Positions 8,968 through 19,128 are shown, counted from the first letter of the stretch. The stretch: DNA of 64,000 nucleotides from CAZDCD01 sp964503885 (GCA_964503885.1 CAZDCD010000003.1:124001-188000); one strand, 5' to 3'. The notes: generated from the sequence alone by a model not told the origin. Translations and numbers: made by a program.

Positions 8968-11352
8968 ATGCGTGCCTATTTACTTTTTATAAAACCAAGA
9001 AAAATGAAAACAGCACTACCAATAATCTGCAAACTGCCAAGGTTAATAGCAATCATATTCCTTCTAGGTGCAATGAATAGTTACATCCCCGCCACCGAAC
9101 CTGCCGACTCCATGTACCTCGTCTGGGCCGATGAATTTAACGGGGAAGTATTGGATACTCAATTCTGGACTTACGATGTTGGATTGGAGGCACAGGATAT
9201 ACAGTATTTTACCGGCAGGCCTGAAAATATACTCTTAAAAGACGGTTATCTCTACCTGACTGCCCGAAAGGAAAATTACCTCGACTGGGAGTATACCTCT
9301 GCCATTATCCGCACCTTCGAAAAAATATCCTGGACTTACGGCAGGTTGGAAGCAAGGATTAAATTGCCAACAGCACCCTATCTTCTGGGATCGGCATTCT
9401 GGCTTGCGTACGAAGATGGAAAATATGGCTGGTGGCCTACCAGTGGTGAATTTGATATTTTCGAGGTATTTGCCGAAAATGTAAACAAAATATGGGGCAA
9501 GATAGGTACCGAAAAATACAATCACATCTACGGTGAGGATGTCTGTCAGGGAAGTATAATAATTGAAGATTCCGATACTGAATTTCACCTTTATGCCATG
9601 GAGTGGAACAGCGACAGTGTAAACTTCTTTGTTGACGACAGCATGTATTTCGTATTCTATAATGATCATACAGGATATAATAACTGGCCATACGATCAGC
9701 CTTACCACATTATTCTCAGTCTGATTTGCCAAGGATATTTTGGATCCGATTCGGCTTCAATGGTTATCGACTATGTAAGGGTATACCAGAAACTGGATGA
9801 TACGAAAATTAGTGGTAACCAGTATGCATTCCATAACAGTAAAGAAATTTATCAGGGTCCTGTTATTGAAGGAGCAACTTATAATTGGAGTTTACCTGTC
9901 GGCGCTCAACTTTTATCGGGACAGGGAACTGATCGTATTGTGGTGCAATGGCATGACGTAGGTGGTGATATAGATCTAGCTCTCACGAAAGACGCCTATA
10001 CAACAACTCATTCCTACCCTGTTGATGTAACCAACAACGTATTACTTAACGGAGATTTTACACACGATATAAAATATTGGTTGAATAGCAAATACACGCC
10101 ATGGGGAGCACGCTTTTTCCTGGAGGATGAGCCCATGCCACTGGATGGTAATTTTATCAGAACAGAAGTTCATGATCCGGGAGAACATTATTACTATACC
10201 AGTTTAACAAGGCCGGAGGTTATATTGAAGGGATTGGGCTTGTATGAAGGCAGTTTCTGGGCCAGATCAATGGATGGTGAAGTTGAAGTGGATGCAGTTT
10301 TTATAAACAGCGAAGAACCTTACAATACAGTACTTCAGCAGCACTATTTTATTAATGAAGAATGGCAGAAATATACCTTCACCTTTACAACTATGCAGGA
10401 ATATTACGGTTTGTTTAAAATGGATATCGGTTATCAGGCCGAAACTCTCTTTTTTGACAAGTTTGATTTGCATTTGGAAAACCCTTGCATACCGGAAGCA
10501 CCTGACCCAAACAATATCATCAAAAATGGAAATTTCAACGGGTGTAACCTGGATTCATGGGATTTGTTCCAGGTGCTGCCGGATGGCGGATCAGGCAAAA
10601 TGGAATTAAATGATGGCACCTGCGGTATCTCCGATATTTCAATCTCAAACGAACCAGTCGGATGGTTTTTGCAATTGATACAGGTATTTACCAGCGAACA
10701 AATAAACAGGTTGAAAGTCGATTCCACTTATTTGTTGTCATTTGAAGCATCATCCACCAGGGAAGGGCGACCGGTTTATGTTTATCTTGGTCTGGATGAA
10801 TCTCCAAATACAACCTTATTATATGAAGAAGTTGATCCGAATAAATCAACCGGATCCTATTCACTTGAATTTACATACCACTCAATCATGAATTCGATCA
10901 GACTATCCTTTGAACTTGGTCTGGATACTGCATCAGTCACGTTGGATAATATACAACTAAAAAGAAAAAAGATTGACTCAGATAGCGATGGTACTGAAGA
11001 TTTTATAGATAATTGTCCGCAAACAGCAAATGCAGATCAGCTAGATTCTGATGATGATGGCATTGGTGATGCCTGTGAAAATTCCGGTACAGGGTTTCAG
11101 AATGAAGAACCTCAAACAGGTATTAGCATTTACCCGGTGCCGGCATACGATCTGGCATATCTTGAAATTACTGAAGAGCAACTTCGGGAGGCAGATGTAT
11201 ATATTTATGATATGCTGGGGAGGCTAATTTATGAAGGAAATACAACCGGAACCATTACAAAATTGGATGTGGTCCGGTTCAGCCCCGGAATATATAAAGT
11301 AATTGTTATTGGTAATACGTTGTTTTCAGGTACGCTGGTAGTGGACAGATGA
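8968..11352 (+). CDS. Secreted multidomain GH16 beta-glucanase with CBM-like modules and T9SS sorting domain
   Basis: The order of domains in this 794-residue protein is: signal peptide; GH16 catalytic domain (~42-278); PKD/Ig-like segment (~280-360); two jelly-roll CBM4_9-like modules (beginning NNVLLNGDFTHDIKYW and NNIIKNGNFNGCNLDSW); an acidic TSP3 region (DSDSDGTEDFIDNCP); and a C-terminal T9SS type A sorting domain (ISIYPVPAYDLAYLEI, VYIYDMLGRLIYE). The catalytic motif is EFDIFE near residue 160, matching the GH16 ExDxxE pattern with nucleophile and acid/base Glu. Laminarin-type beta-1,3-glucan is the likely substrate, inferred from family. An ideal Shine-Dalgarno GGAGG (8956-8960) precedes the ATG at 8968, which decided the start. 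An internal ATG at 9004 would give a more standard signal peptide. Confidence 0.88.
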   Translation: MRAYLLFIKPRKMKTALPIICKLPRLIAIIFLLGAMNSYIPATEPADSMYLVWADEFNGEVLDTQFWTYDVGLEAQDIQYFTGRPENILLKDGYLYLTARKENYLDWEYTSAIIRTFEKISWTYGRLEARIKLPTAPYLLGSAFWLAYEDGKYGWWPTSGEFDIFEVFAENVNKIWGKIGTEKYNHIYGEDVCQGSIIIEDSDTEFHLYAMEWNSDSVNFFVDDSMYFVFYNDHTGYNNWPYDQPYHIILSLICQGYFGSDSASMVIDYVRVYQKLDDTKISGNQYAFHNSKEIYQGPVIEGATYNWSLPVGAQLLSGQGTDRIVVQWHDVGGDIDLALTKDAYTTTHSYPVDVTNNVLLNGDFTHDIKYWLNSKYTPWGARFFLEDEPMPLDGNFIRTEVHDPGEHYYYTSLTRPEVILKGLGLYEGSFWARSMDGEVEVDAVFINSEEPYNTVLQQHYFINEEWQKYTFTFTTMQEYYGLFKMDIGYQAETLFFDKFDLHLENPCIPEAPDPNNIIKNGNFNGCNLDSWDLFQVLPDGGSGKMELNDGTCGISDISISNEPVGWFLQLIQVFTSEQINRLKVDSTYLLSFEASSTREGRPVYVYLGLDESPNTTLLYEEVDPNKSTGSYSLEFTYHSIMNSIRLSFELGLDTASVTLDNIQLKRKKIDSDSDGTEDFIDNCPQTANADQLDSDDDGIGDACENSGTGFQNEEPQTGISIYPVPAYDLAYLEITEEQLREADVYIYDMLGRLIYEGNTTGTITKLDVVRFSPGIYKVIVIGNTLFSGTLVVDR

Positions 11353-11557
11353 GACGAACTAACGAATTGGTTCAAGATGCAATAAAAAAACCAACTTGCT
11401 ACATTTGAAACCTCAAATAAGTAAAAGATTACAACCATTATGCTATTTTTCAGTGATTTACATATCTAACTTTACCTTTAATTATATCGGTTGGTGAAGG
11501 CCTCGCACATATTAAACCACTGATAAAAACAGAATCTTAACCAAACACCAATCAGTC

Positions 11558-12225
11558 ATGAAAAATGCTACGATTTTACTTTTATTGCATGGTATATTGC
11601 TATAAAGGAATTTGACCATTTAAAGACAGATATGCTGGCTTGATAAACCAGACAACCGCTCAGGAAAGAGGGTGTCAGAAAATTTGTTGCCGTTGGATTC
11701 AGCATGGGACCGGTTCCCCTGGAACAATTCGCGCTAAAGCATCCCGGGATGATAACCAAACTTGTGAACATCAGCGGCGGTTTCAATCCCTGGCCTCCTG
11801 TCGGTGATCCAACCCGGGATGACTTTATCACAAACCTCAACAATTTCTGTTCATCCATTGAGACATGGGAAGTAGCTGAAAAACAATGATTTGCATCATT
11901 ATTACTGAAGGATGCATCGCCCGATGATTTAAGGGAATTTATATCATATTTTTATGAGTTCCCAAGCTGGTTGATGGCCAATATTTACCGAAATTATACA
12001 CGTGAGGAAGTGAAACGGCCCATTGGCTGGGATATGCCGTTTCTTTGTATTTATACATCAGCACCAAATCCGGATAAAGTGAAGTTGTTTTTCCCGGATG
12101 CCATTGTCCATGTTGAGGAAGGATCGGGACATGGTGTGCAACGGGAAAGAGCGGATATTGTGAATCCTATGATCGCCAGGTTTGTTTTTGCTCACAATTG
12201 CAGGCTGCCGCACAGGGGACACTGA
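11558..12225 (+). pseudogene. Alpha/beta hydrolase pseudogene
   Basis: Pieces of one alpha/beta hydrolase are spread over two frames. The start at 11558 reads MKNATILLLLHG and hits a stop at once. Another frame then gives VAVGFSMGP, the nucleophile elbow GxSxG, around 11685-11708, and continues ISGGFNPWPPVGDP. A TGA at 11887-11889 interrupts the same frame before WLMANIYRNYTREEV, MPFLCIYTSAPNP and EEGSGHGVQRERADIVNPMI, where the catalytic His region would be. At least one frameshift, one nonsense codon and missing lid sequence are evident, so no active enzyme is expected. Confidence 0.72.
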
Positions 12226-12238
12226 TAAATTATAACAG

Positions 12239-12274
12239 ACTGCCTTCCTGGTTGGATCGTGGAAGGCAGTTTTC
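12239..12274 (+). terminator. Rho-independent terminator-like hairpin
   Basis: Ten-base perfect arms ACTGCCTTCC (12239-12248) and GGAAGGCAGT (12261-12270) are separated by a 12-base loop and followed by TTTTC. It sits between the plus-strand hydrolase pseudogene and the convergent double-AHSA1 gene. The T-run is on the plus-strand side, so it would end transcription of the pseudogene. Confidence 0.65.
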
Positions 12275-12334
12275 TGTTGCCATTACCTTCTGAATCTGGA
12301 TAAGAACAGTATCGATAGTCCTTACAAATTTATC

Positions 12335-13213
12335 TCAGTCTTCACAGATAGATTTAAGTTTTTCCAGGGCTTTGGGCCAGGTTTCATTAAAATAGGATTT
12401 GAATTTGCTTGTTGAATACATATCCACGGAAAGCAATGTTTTGCCGTTTACTTCGGTGAAAGAGTAATTTTCCAATGCACCTGCCCAGTTCTCAGTTTCA
12501 GGTCTGCTTGCTATTTTTTTACCTTTATGAACAACAGCTATATGTTCAATGCTCAAATACCTGCCGGGAATATTTTCCCTGATCCTGCTAGCCATACCTC
12601 CAATACTGCCATCCTGATCGGTTCCCAGGAACAGCATTTTTGAACCTTTCTCCCAGTTTCCTTCAAAGTATGCAGCCGGATTAAAAACCTTCGTCCATTC
12701 TTTCCAGGTTGTTTCACCGAGCATGATCCGGTATACTTTTGCAACATTGGCATTTATGATTTTTTTAAAATGCAAGACTTCAAATTTACCGGATGATTCC
12801 ACATATCTTTTAAAATTATCAAGGATAGCCTGCCAGCCTGACCGCTGCATTTCTTCGGAATTGGTCTGTTCGGCTTCAAAGATTTCTGTCACCCATGTCA
12901 CCGCACCTTCAGGTTGAAAAGTGATCATCACTTTCCTGCCGTCATCGAGGGTATACGCAATCTGTTTATGTGGTTCAACACCAGTATACACACCTGTAAA
13001 GTCAAAGCCCGAACTTCCGTCCCTGGCTTCCATGTGTGAAAGGAATCTTCCGCCGGTACGCAAATCATTTTCTGCCTTGGGAGTATGCCAGTCATCCGAT
13101 GCATTGTTCCAGTGGACAATATGTTCCGGGTCTGTCCATAAGTTCCAGACTTTTTCGACCGGCGCATTTATTTCTGTTGCCACGGTAATTCTTGTTTTTT
13201 CAAGTGTTGTCAT
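12335..13213 (-). CDS. Tandem SRPBCC / AHSA1-like protein
   Basis: The 292-residue protein has two START/AHSA1-like halves of about 145 residues. The first begins with the family hallmark ITVATEINAPVEKVWNLWTDPEHIVHWN. It continues through GRFLSHMEARDGSSGFDFTG, VTWVTEIFEAE and the terminal helix SGWQAILDNFKRYVES. The second half (LHFKKIINANVAKVYRIML, TWKEWTKVFNPAAYFEGNW, EKGSKMLFLG) ends in MYSTSKFKSYFNETWPKAL. These helix-grip folds bind hydrophobic ligands or partner proteins; ligand unknown. There is no signal peptide. A fused pair is less common than single-domain members. The gene stands alone and converges on the hydrolase pseudogene. Confidence 0.85.
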   Translation of the reverse strand: MTTLEKTRITVATEINAPVEKVWNLWTDPEHIVHWNNASDDWHTPKAENDLRTGGRFLSHMEARDGSSGFDFTGVYTGVEPHKQIAYTLDDGRKVMITFQPEGAVTWVTEIFEAEQTNSEEMQRSGWQAILDNFKRYVESSGKFEVLHFKKIINANVAKVYRIMLGETTWKEWTKVFNPAAYFEGNWEKGSKMLFLGTDQDGSIGGMASRIRENIPGRYLSIEHIAVVHKGKKIASRPETENWAGALENYSFTEVNGKTLLSVDMYSTSKFKSYFNETWPKALEKLKSICED

Positions 13214-13664
13214 AATGAAGAATTTACGTTAGTATGAATGGTTAGATCGTATTTTGTTGATCCCGTATGTCCTTTTCTACTGAAGCAAGCGGACTAATAA
13301 AACGGTTTACTGTTTTACCGGACCAGTTGTTGAACGACTGATGTATTCCGGCCGGTTTTCATTCCGTTTCTTAAATCAATTTGTATTGTATAAAATCCAT
13401 TAACAGTTGAGTACAGTCGATTGTTCAGCAAAATCAGGGTATGAATCCCCAAAGCAAGCTTCGGAAACTAATTCCGCAGCAGAGTTACGTGGAACCGATC
13501 CCGCCTGGGGCGGGATTCAGTTTACAAATTTCAACCTGTTTGCAGCCTGTATGCGGCAGTCAGGCAGGCAAGTGCTCTACGTTTTTGAAATTTGAGTTTC
13601 ACGAATAAAAAGAAAGGTATATTGAGAATTGTGTATCCCTGGCATATTAATTCTTTTATCTATT
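13214..13664. other. Intergenic region with GC-rich palindrome
   Basis: No gene recognised. A small plus-strand frame at 13407-13595 lacks any family feature. A perfect hairpin at 13498-13516 is listed separately. CAGTCAGGCAGGCAAG at 13556-13571 resembles the CAGGCAGG words seen in other intergenic regions of this window. Confidence 0.35.
13498..13516. repeat. GC-rich palindrome ATCCCGCC-TGG-GGCGGGAT
   Basis: Eight-base perfect arms flank a three-base loop. Similar short GC-rich palindromes occur at 17876-17893 and 45118-45133, always between genes. This suggests a dispersed intergenic palindrome family or bidirectional terminators. Confidence 0.5.
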
Positions 13665-14810
13665 TTACGAATTGTATTTTTTAAAAATCAATTGAACTGT
13701 TGATCCGCCACCTTCATTATTGGTGATATTGATTTTTCCATGATGGGCTCCGATAATGAGATTGATCAGGGCCAAATCGAGCCCCATTCCCTGTTTTGTA
13801 ACCACATCATCCGTGATAAACGGTTTAAAGATGTTTTTCAAAACATTTTCCGGAAATCCCGGACCATCATCAATTATATCAATCAAAATATTATCATTTT
13901 TAGAATAGGTTTTGATTATGATCTTTCCGTTTGTGCTTGAGTGCTTTATAGCATTATCGACTATTTCGCTCAGACAAATTTCTATCAGTTGTTTCTCCAC
14001 AATAATACTGCCTGCATCATCATTGCTAAAATCAAATTCCAACGCAATATTTTTCTCAATAAGCTTATTTTTTGATGTTTTTACCGCTCCATCTATCAGT
14101 TTATTTAAATCAATGACTTTAGGATCCACTTTATATCGTTCCGCTTTAAATTTGGTGATGCGTTCTGCCAGTAAGAGAAAATGTCCAAGCCTTTCGGCAG
14201 AAACTTCCAAAATATGGAACAGTTTCCTGTATTTTTGAAAATCCTCATCAATGAATGCTTCTTTGAATAATAATGTAGCTCCTATTAAGCCATTTAACGG
14301 TGTCCTTATTTCATGGCTTATTATGTTTAGAAACTGAAATTTCAATTTATCGAGTTCAAGCAATTCATTGTTAAGCCTCAACAATTCCTCGTTATTCACG
14401 CTCAGTTCTTCGGTCAATTCAATATTTTTTTGTTTTAAATAGTAAATCTCCAATGCGTAGTCTATAATTTGCTGAATTTCCTTTGCATCCCATGGTTTCT
14501 GTATATATTGAAATATTTTTGCTTCATTTACGGCATCTTTAAGTGCACTGAAATCGGTAAAAGCAGTAATGAGGATCCGGCTTGGTTCGGGATATTTTAA
14601 GATGACTTTCTTAAGAAATTCAACTCCGGTCATTTCCGGCATCCTTTGATCCGTTAGTATCAAATCAATTTTTTCACCATTGAGTATCTTTAACCCTTCG
14701 CTGGCTGATTCGGCTGTATAAACGTTATAATTTCTGCGAAATGTATTTTTAAATACATTCAGATTGCTGACTTCGTCATCAACATATAAAATAGAAAATT
14801 TCTTATTCAT
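13665..14810 (-). CDS. Receiver-histidine kinase hybrid (REC-HisKA-HATPase)
   Basis: The 381-residue soluble protein starts with a receiver domain (~5-120: ILYVDDEVSN, phospho-acceptor Asp in LILTDQRMPEMTG, FQYIQKPWDAKEI). A coiled linker follows (ELTEELSVNNEELLRLNNEL). Then come a HisKA domain with H-box FLNIISHEIRTPLNGLIGA and an HATPase_c domain (EICLSEIVDNAIKHS, DDGPGFPENVLKNIFKPF, GMGLDLALI). A receiver in front of the kinase implies that phosphorylation of the REC controls kinase output, or a relay with the adjacent REC-only protein. It is the last gene of a three-gene minus-strand operon and overlaps the upstream REC gene by eight bases. Confidence 0.9.
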   Translation of the reverse strand: MNKKFSILYVDDEVSNLNVFKNTFRRNYNVYTAESASEGLKILNGEKIDLILTDQRMPEMTGVEFLKKVILKYPEPSRILITAFTDFSALKDAVNEAKIFQYIQKPWDAKEIQQIIDYALEIYYLKQKNIELTEELSVNNEELLRLNNELLELDKLKFQFLNIISHEIRTPLNGLIGATLLFKEAFIDEDFQKYRKLFHILEVSAERLGHFLLLAERITKFKAERYKVDPKVIDLNKLIDGAVKTSKNKLIEKNIALEFDFSNDDAGSIIVEKQLIEICLSEIVDNAIKHSSTNGKIIIKTYSKNDNILIDIIDDGPGFPENVLKNIFKPFITDDVVTKQGMGLDLALINLIIGAHHGKINITNNEGGGSTVQLIFKKYNS

Positions 14811-15192
14811 GAGGCAACTCTATTACATTTGTTATGATCTGTCTTAGTTCATCGGTTTCCCATGGTTTTGAAATAAACCTGAAAAAGCCATATTCTCTGA
14901 AGGCTGTGTCTATATCATATGGCGCAGCATAATCAGATATCATCAGACGATGCGGAAGAAGATGCGGGAACATCTCATGGATCTCTTTCAACAGTTCCAA
15001 ACCTGTTTTACACAGCATGCGCTGATCGGTTATGATAACATCTATTTTCGATTGGCTTAAGATTTCAATACCCTCCATGGCAGATGATGCCAGATATATG
15101 TTGTACTCCATCCTGAAGGTATTCTTAAAAACCCCTGGATTGCTTTCTTCATTATCAATATACAATATGCTGTATTTTGAATTCATTATCAA
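14803..15192 (-). CDS. Stand-alone receiver-domain response regulator
   Basis: The protein has 129 residues and is only a receiver domain. It shows YSILYIDNEESNPGVF, the phospho-acceptor Asp in IDVIITDQRM, and the conserved Lys in FFRFISKPWETDEL. One of the usual adjacent acidic residues is replaced (IDNEE rather than VDDE). It is closely similar in pattern to the REC domain of the next gene. It overlaps its neighbours by four and eight bases, so translation is probably coupled. It may be an intermediate phosphate carrier between the PAS kinase upstream and the REC-kinase downstream (inference). Confidence 0.9.
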   Translation of the reverse strand: MIMNSKYSILYIDNEESNPGVFKNTFRMEYNIYLASSAMEGIEILSQSKIDVIITDQRMLCKTGLELLKEIHEMFPHLLPHRLMISDYAAPYDIDTAFREYGFFRFISKPWETDELRQIITNVIELPHE

Positions 15193-17396
15193 TGTGGTTT
15201 AGCTGTCATCTTTTTTGACTGGTTAACCGGGATTTTTATCACAAACTCAGTTCCTTTATTCAAGGCAGATTTTACAACAATTTCACCGTTATGTTCCTGA
15301 ATAATTGAATAGCTCATGGCCAACCCAAGCCCTAACCCGAAACCTACCTCCTTGGTGGTAAAGAAGGGATCAAAAATCTTTGCATGGTCATTATCCTTAA
15401 TTCCTCTTCCGGTATCTTTTATTGAGATATTCACTTTATCAGAAGAAAAAAAAGTTGCAATTGTAATACTGCCATGTTCCTTATCAATGGAATCAATTGC
15501 ATTGTTTATAATATTCATGAATACCTGGTTGAGTTTACCCGGATAACATTCAACCAGAGGTAAGATTTCATCATAATTCTTAATAATATCAATGTGATGC
15601 TTGTACTTATTCTTCAATAAGACCAGTACACTGTCAATTTCTTCATGGATATCCGCCTTCTTCCAGTCTTCAGCTTCTATTCTCGAAAACCTGCTTAACC
15701 CTGTAACGATTTCCCTTATCCTGGTTGCACCGAGTTTTATGTCTTGTAAGGTTTCAGTAATTGCATTGCAGGCAACTTCAAATTCGTGTGCCTTTTTCAA
15801 CTCTTCGATCTTTGTCAATATGCCAATAACATCCTGCGATTTTTTTTCTAACGCGCTAAAACTATCGATGACAATTTTTATATCGTCAAAATCTTTGATT
15901 ATACTATTTACACCGGCATATATAAAATTGACAGGGTTATTGATTTCATGAGCAATACCCGCCAACAATATACCTAATGATGCCATTTTTTCGGATTGCA
16001 CCAGATGCGATTGCGCCTTCTTTAATTGTTCAAGGGTGGTTTCAAGTTTTTCCTTTCTTTCCTGAAGGTTATTATTGGCATATTCCAACTTTTTATTAAT
16101 ATCAATCAACTCTGCATTTAGGTTCTCAATTTTCTTTGATCTTTCTTCAAGGTTTTTGGCCTGATCCCTTAATTTATTTTCCACTATTATCCTTTCGGTA
16201 ATTTCCATTCCTATTCCAACAATACCGATAATGTTGCCCTTATTATCCTTTAAGGGTACTTTTGTAGTGGAAAGGTGTATCTTTTGACCGAATTCATTAA
16301 CACTAAGTTCTTCCTTGTTAATAAGCGGCAGGTTTGTTTTTAAAATATTTTTTTCATCGGCAAAGTAGTCCTTTGCATACCGGTCGTCGTAAAAATCAAA
16401 ATCAGTTTTACCGATTATCTCGCTTAGGTTACGTTTCTTCAAATGGTGCACCTGTTTCAAGTTGGCATTTAAAAACTTACCGTCCCGATCTTTTATATAT
16501 ATCAGGTCGGGAATGTAATCAATTATTGTTCTGAGCTGATTTCGCTCAAATTGAAGCACATCATTCTGTATTTTCAATTCCTGCGTTCTTTTCTTGACTA
16601 TTTCTTCAAGTTGATTTTTATACGTATCAAGTTCATTGATCGTCTTCTTCAGTTCACTGATATTTCTGACAGCGGCTACACGTAATTGTTTATCTCCTAT
16701 TTTTGTGCTTCGTGATTCAATGGAAATGGGAATAACGGTGCCGTTTTTATGGATCGCTTCAGCTTCATATTGTATGGAATCAGTCATCATATTTTGCTGC
16801 ATCACCGCATGAAATTTCGGCGGGATTAATTTTTCAAATAGCTGCATTCCTAGTAATTCTTTCCGGGTATAACCGATTTGCCTCTCGAAGGAAAGATTGC
16901 AATCCAGGATAATCCCGTTATCATGAATTAATATTCCTTCAAATGTAAGATCCGATAACGTTTTAAAGCGCTCCTCACTTTCTTTCAGTGCAGCTTCTAT
17001 CTTTATCCTGTCGGTGATGTTAATACCAATGGATAGTATCCCTGTGAGTGCATTTTTTTCATTCCTGATCTCACTGTTATACCATTGTATCCAGATCCTT
17101 CTGCCATCCCTGGTTATGTTTTCATTTACATTATATTCATACGACCGGATATTTTTTACAATGTTCTTCATTAATTTTTTTAAATCTCTTCCGGTACTTT
17201 CTTGTTGGGGAACAATGGTATCATAAAGACTCCTTCCGATAACCTCTTCTTTCTTAAAGCCAAAAATTACCTCTGCATTTCCTGCAAAATCAGTAATAAT
17301 AAAATTACTATCGAACTTCACAATGGCTACATTTGCCAGGTTTACTATCTGCTGATAATATTTTTCTTCTTTATTATCTGTTCCTTTCAGGGTCAT
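15189..17396 (-). CDS. Soluble multi-PAS sensor histidine kinase
   Basis: The 735-residue protein has three PAS domains (about 10-130, 138-255 and 285-410). Each is recognisable from phrases such as VAIVKFDSNFIITDFAGNAE, ILIHDNGIILDCNLSFERQIGYTRKELLG and DLIYIKDRDGKFLNANL. A long coiled coil (about 410-470) leads to the H-box MASLGILLAGIAHEINNPVN. The HATPase_c domain has NQVFMNIINNAIDSI, DTGRGIKDNDHAKIFDPFFTT and GLGLGLAMSYSII. No membrane segment is seen, so it senses a cytoplasmic cue, perhaps redox or a ligand bound by PAS. It heads the operon with the REC-only and REC-kinase genes, overlapping the REC gene by four bases. Confidence 0.92.
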   Translation of the reverse strand: MTLKGTDNKEEKYYQQIVNLANVAIVKFDSNFIITDFAGNAEVIFGFKKEEVIGRSLYDTIVPQQESTGRDLKKLMKNIVKNIRSYEYNVNENITRDGRRIWIQWYNSEIRNEKNALTGILSIGINITDRIKIEAALKESEERFKTLSDLTFEGILIHDNGIILDCNLSFERQIGYTRKELLGMQLFEKLIPPKFHAVMQQNMMTDSIQYEAEAIHKNGTVIPISIESRSTKIGDKQLRVAAVRNISELKKTINELDTYKNQLEEIVKKRTQELKIQNDVLQFERNQLRTIIDYIPDLIYIKDRDGKFLNANLKQVHHLKKRNLSEIIGKTDFDFYDDRYAKDYFADEKNILKTNLPLINKEELSVNEFGQKIHLSTTKVPLKDNKGNIIGIVGIGMEITERIIVENKLRDQAKNLEERSKKIENLNAELIDINKKLEYANNNLQERKEKLETTLEQLKKAQSHLVQSEKMASLGILLAGIAHEINNPVNFIYAGVNSIIKDFDDIKIVIDSFSALEKKSQDVIGILTKIEELKKAHEFEVACNAITETLQDIKLGATRIREIVTGLSRFSRIEAEDWKKADIHEEIDSVLVLLKNKYKHHIDIIKNYDEILPLVECYPGKLNQVFMNIINNAIDSIDKEHGSITIATFFSSDKVNISIKDTGRGIKDNDHAKIFDPFFTTKEVGFGLGLGLAMSYSIIQEHNGEIVVKSALNKGTEFVIKIPVNQSKKMTAKPH

Positions 17397-18112
17397 ATTG
17401 TTTTAATTTGGAAGTGTAGGTTTCCTCTTTAGAACATGGGCATAATATTAAATTTAATCAATATTTTTAAAGGAAGCAACGGATTAGTATCATTAATGTG
17501 AATAGCATCAGGCTGATGCCTGGTGTTAGCGATCACCAAACAAACTTCGCGTCATCTGCCATGATTATTAAATATAATGACTATTCATGGCACGGAAATA
17601 AGATCACATACCAAAACAATATTTCCTATCCTTTTCTCCTTAATTGAGAAAAGGATCCTGCCATTGCCGATTCCTTAGGCTCTGGCAGGCAGGCAAAAGA
17701 ACTATTCTCATGACCGAAGGGAGTGATTAAGGCAAAACAATTATTAATTAAAATTCCTGCAAATCTGATTTTTGTCTCAACAAATTATGTTATTTCAAAC
17801 TAAAGTTTTATGCCAGTCCTCTCCTGTTGGTATCTTAATACGACCAGGAGTTATCAATTTTCGACTGTGCAGATGTCCCCCGCCAGCGGGGGATAGCGGT
17901 GCACAAGCAACTTAAATATACGATTTCAAAAATACAATTTAAAAGTAGCTTGTATAACCTGTTATAAGCAGTTTTTATTCTGTTTTAAATTTTGGTGTTG
18001 TAATTTCCTCATGGCAATAAGGATTTAGCTATAGATTCGGATTTTTAAAAAAATCGTTTACTGCTTTTAATCAGTGTGTTTTTGCTCATCATCAATTGAT
18101 AATTCGAAAAAT
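17397..18112. other. Intergenic region with two hairpins
   Basis: No gene is supported. An 11-base stem (17628-17638 with 17646-17656, seven-base loop) and an eight-base GC-rich palindrome TCCCCCGC-CA-GCGGGGGA (17876-17893) are present. CTGGCAGGCAGGC at 17684-17696 belongs to the dispersed CAGGCAGG words. The hairpins could end transcription of the esterase gene (minus strand, ending at 18113), but neither has a clear T-run. Confidence 0.4.
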
Positions 18113-19045
18113 CTATTCCTGCGTAAGCTCTTTCGGATGTGATTTAAAAAACTCCCAAATAATATCATTTGCATCGATCCCCGAATTTTCAAGAGTAAAC
18201 CACTGGTGAGCTCCTCTTTGCATAACATACAAAACTATATCGATGTTTGTATCTTCACAACCCCACCTTTTTACTAGGTAATCATCTTCCATATGTATCG
18301 TATCGGGAATAGTATTGCAGGAATAATAGGATGACCATTGGGTAAGTATGCTATCAACTGACTCGTATATGGTTTCACTTGGATCATGTTGTCCATAGAA
18401 TTTCACCGCGCTATCGTCAAGAGCATGCAAATGCAATACAGATACAGGATAGTCGGGAATCTGCAAACTTTCATATACCGATTGCCCTGATACAGGAGCA
18501 ATGGCCGCAATTTTATGCGATAATTCAAAGCCCAGCCGATAGGTCATTCGCGATCCGTTAGAATGCCCGGTGATGAAAATGCGGTTTGGGTCGATGGTAT
18601 AATGTGCCGAGATCTTTTCGATCATTTCATTAATAAAACCCACATCGTCGGTTTGTGCAGTCCACTCCTCCCACGGTCCACCACAGTTCCATGCCTGTGG
18701 ATTGTTATCATTCCATGGGTAGGGAATGCCATTGGGGTAAGCCACTATGAAACCTTCCTCATCCGCTTTATCGCTCATATGTGTCCATTGCTCCATACCT
18801 TCGGCTGTAGCCGTGTAGCCATGTATGACTACTACCAGGGGCATATCCACATCCTTTGAATAGGTAGGTGGAACATGCAGAATATACGACCGGGTGTAAT
18901 CGTGTACCAGGTAGTTCAAGGCATTAGCATGCGGATACTCATCAATACCTTCATTCTCTTTACAGGTATATAGAACTATCGGCATAAGGACAAGGAGAAT
19001 CACATAGACTAGATGTTTCATAGTGGTATTTTTCATATGAGACAA
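18113..19045 (-). CDS. Secreted PHB-depolymerase/feruloyl-esterase-like lipoprotein
   Basis: The 310-residue protein has an N-terminal hydrophobic stretch ending in a lipobox-like LYTCKENEG, so it is probably an outer- or inner-membrane lipoprotein. The rest is an alpha/beta hydrolase of the LpqC/PHB-depolymerase type: oxyanion region PLVVVIHGYTATAEGMEQW, FIVAYPNG, WNCGGPWEEW, nucleophile elbow ITGHSNGSRMTY (GHSNG), Asp region LHLHALDD, and the C-terminal catalytic His in RGAHQWFTLEN. Family members cleave polyester, feruloyl or acetyl esters of polysaccharides. Plant polysaccharide esters are plausible given the GH16 and CE2-like genes in the window (inference). The start may be MSHMK, MKNTT or MKHL; the signal peptide fits any of them. 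Confidence 0.82.
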   Translation of the reverse strand: MSHMKNTTMKHLVYVILLVLMPIVLYTCKENEGIDEYPHANALNYLVHDYTRSYILHVPPTYSKDVDMPLVVVIHGYTATAEGMEQWTHMSDKADEEGFIVAYPNGIPYPWNDNNPQAWNCGGPWEEWTAQTDDVGFINEMIEKISAHYTIDPNRIFITGHSNGSRMTYRLGFELSHKIAAIAPVSGQSVYESLQIPDYPVSVLHLHALDDSAVKFYGQHDPSETIYESVDSILTQWSSYYSCNTIPDTIHMEDDYLVKRWGCEDTNIDIVLYVMQRGAHQWFTLENSGIDANDIIWEFFKSHPKELTQE

Positions 19046-19128
19046 TTAAGGAAGCTGCAATCCCTATCTTGATATTAATTGCTTATAAACGATCTACAAA
19101 ATAAGCGTATGTTCTATTTGTATATACC

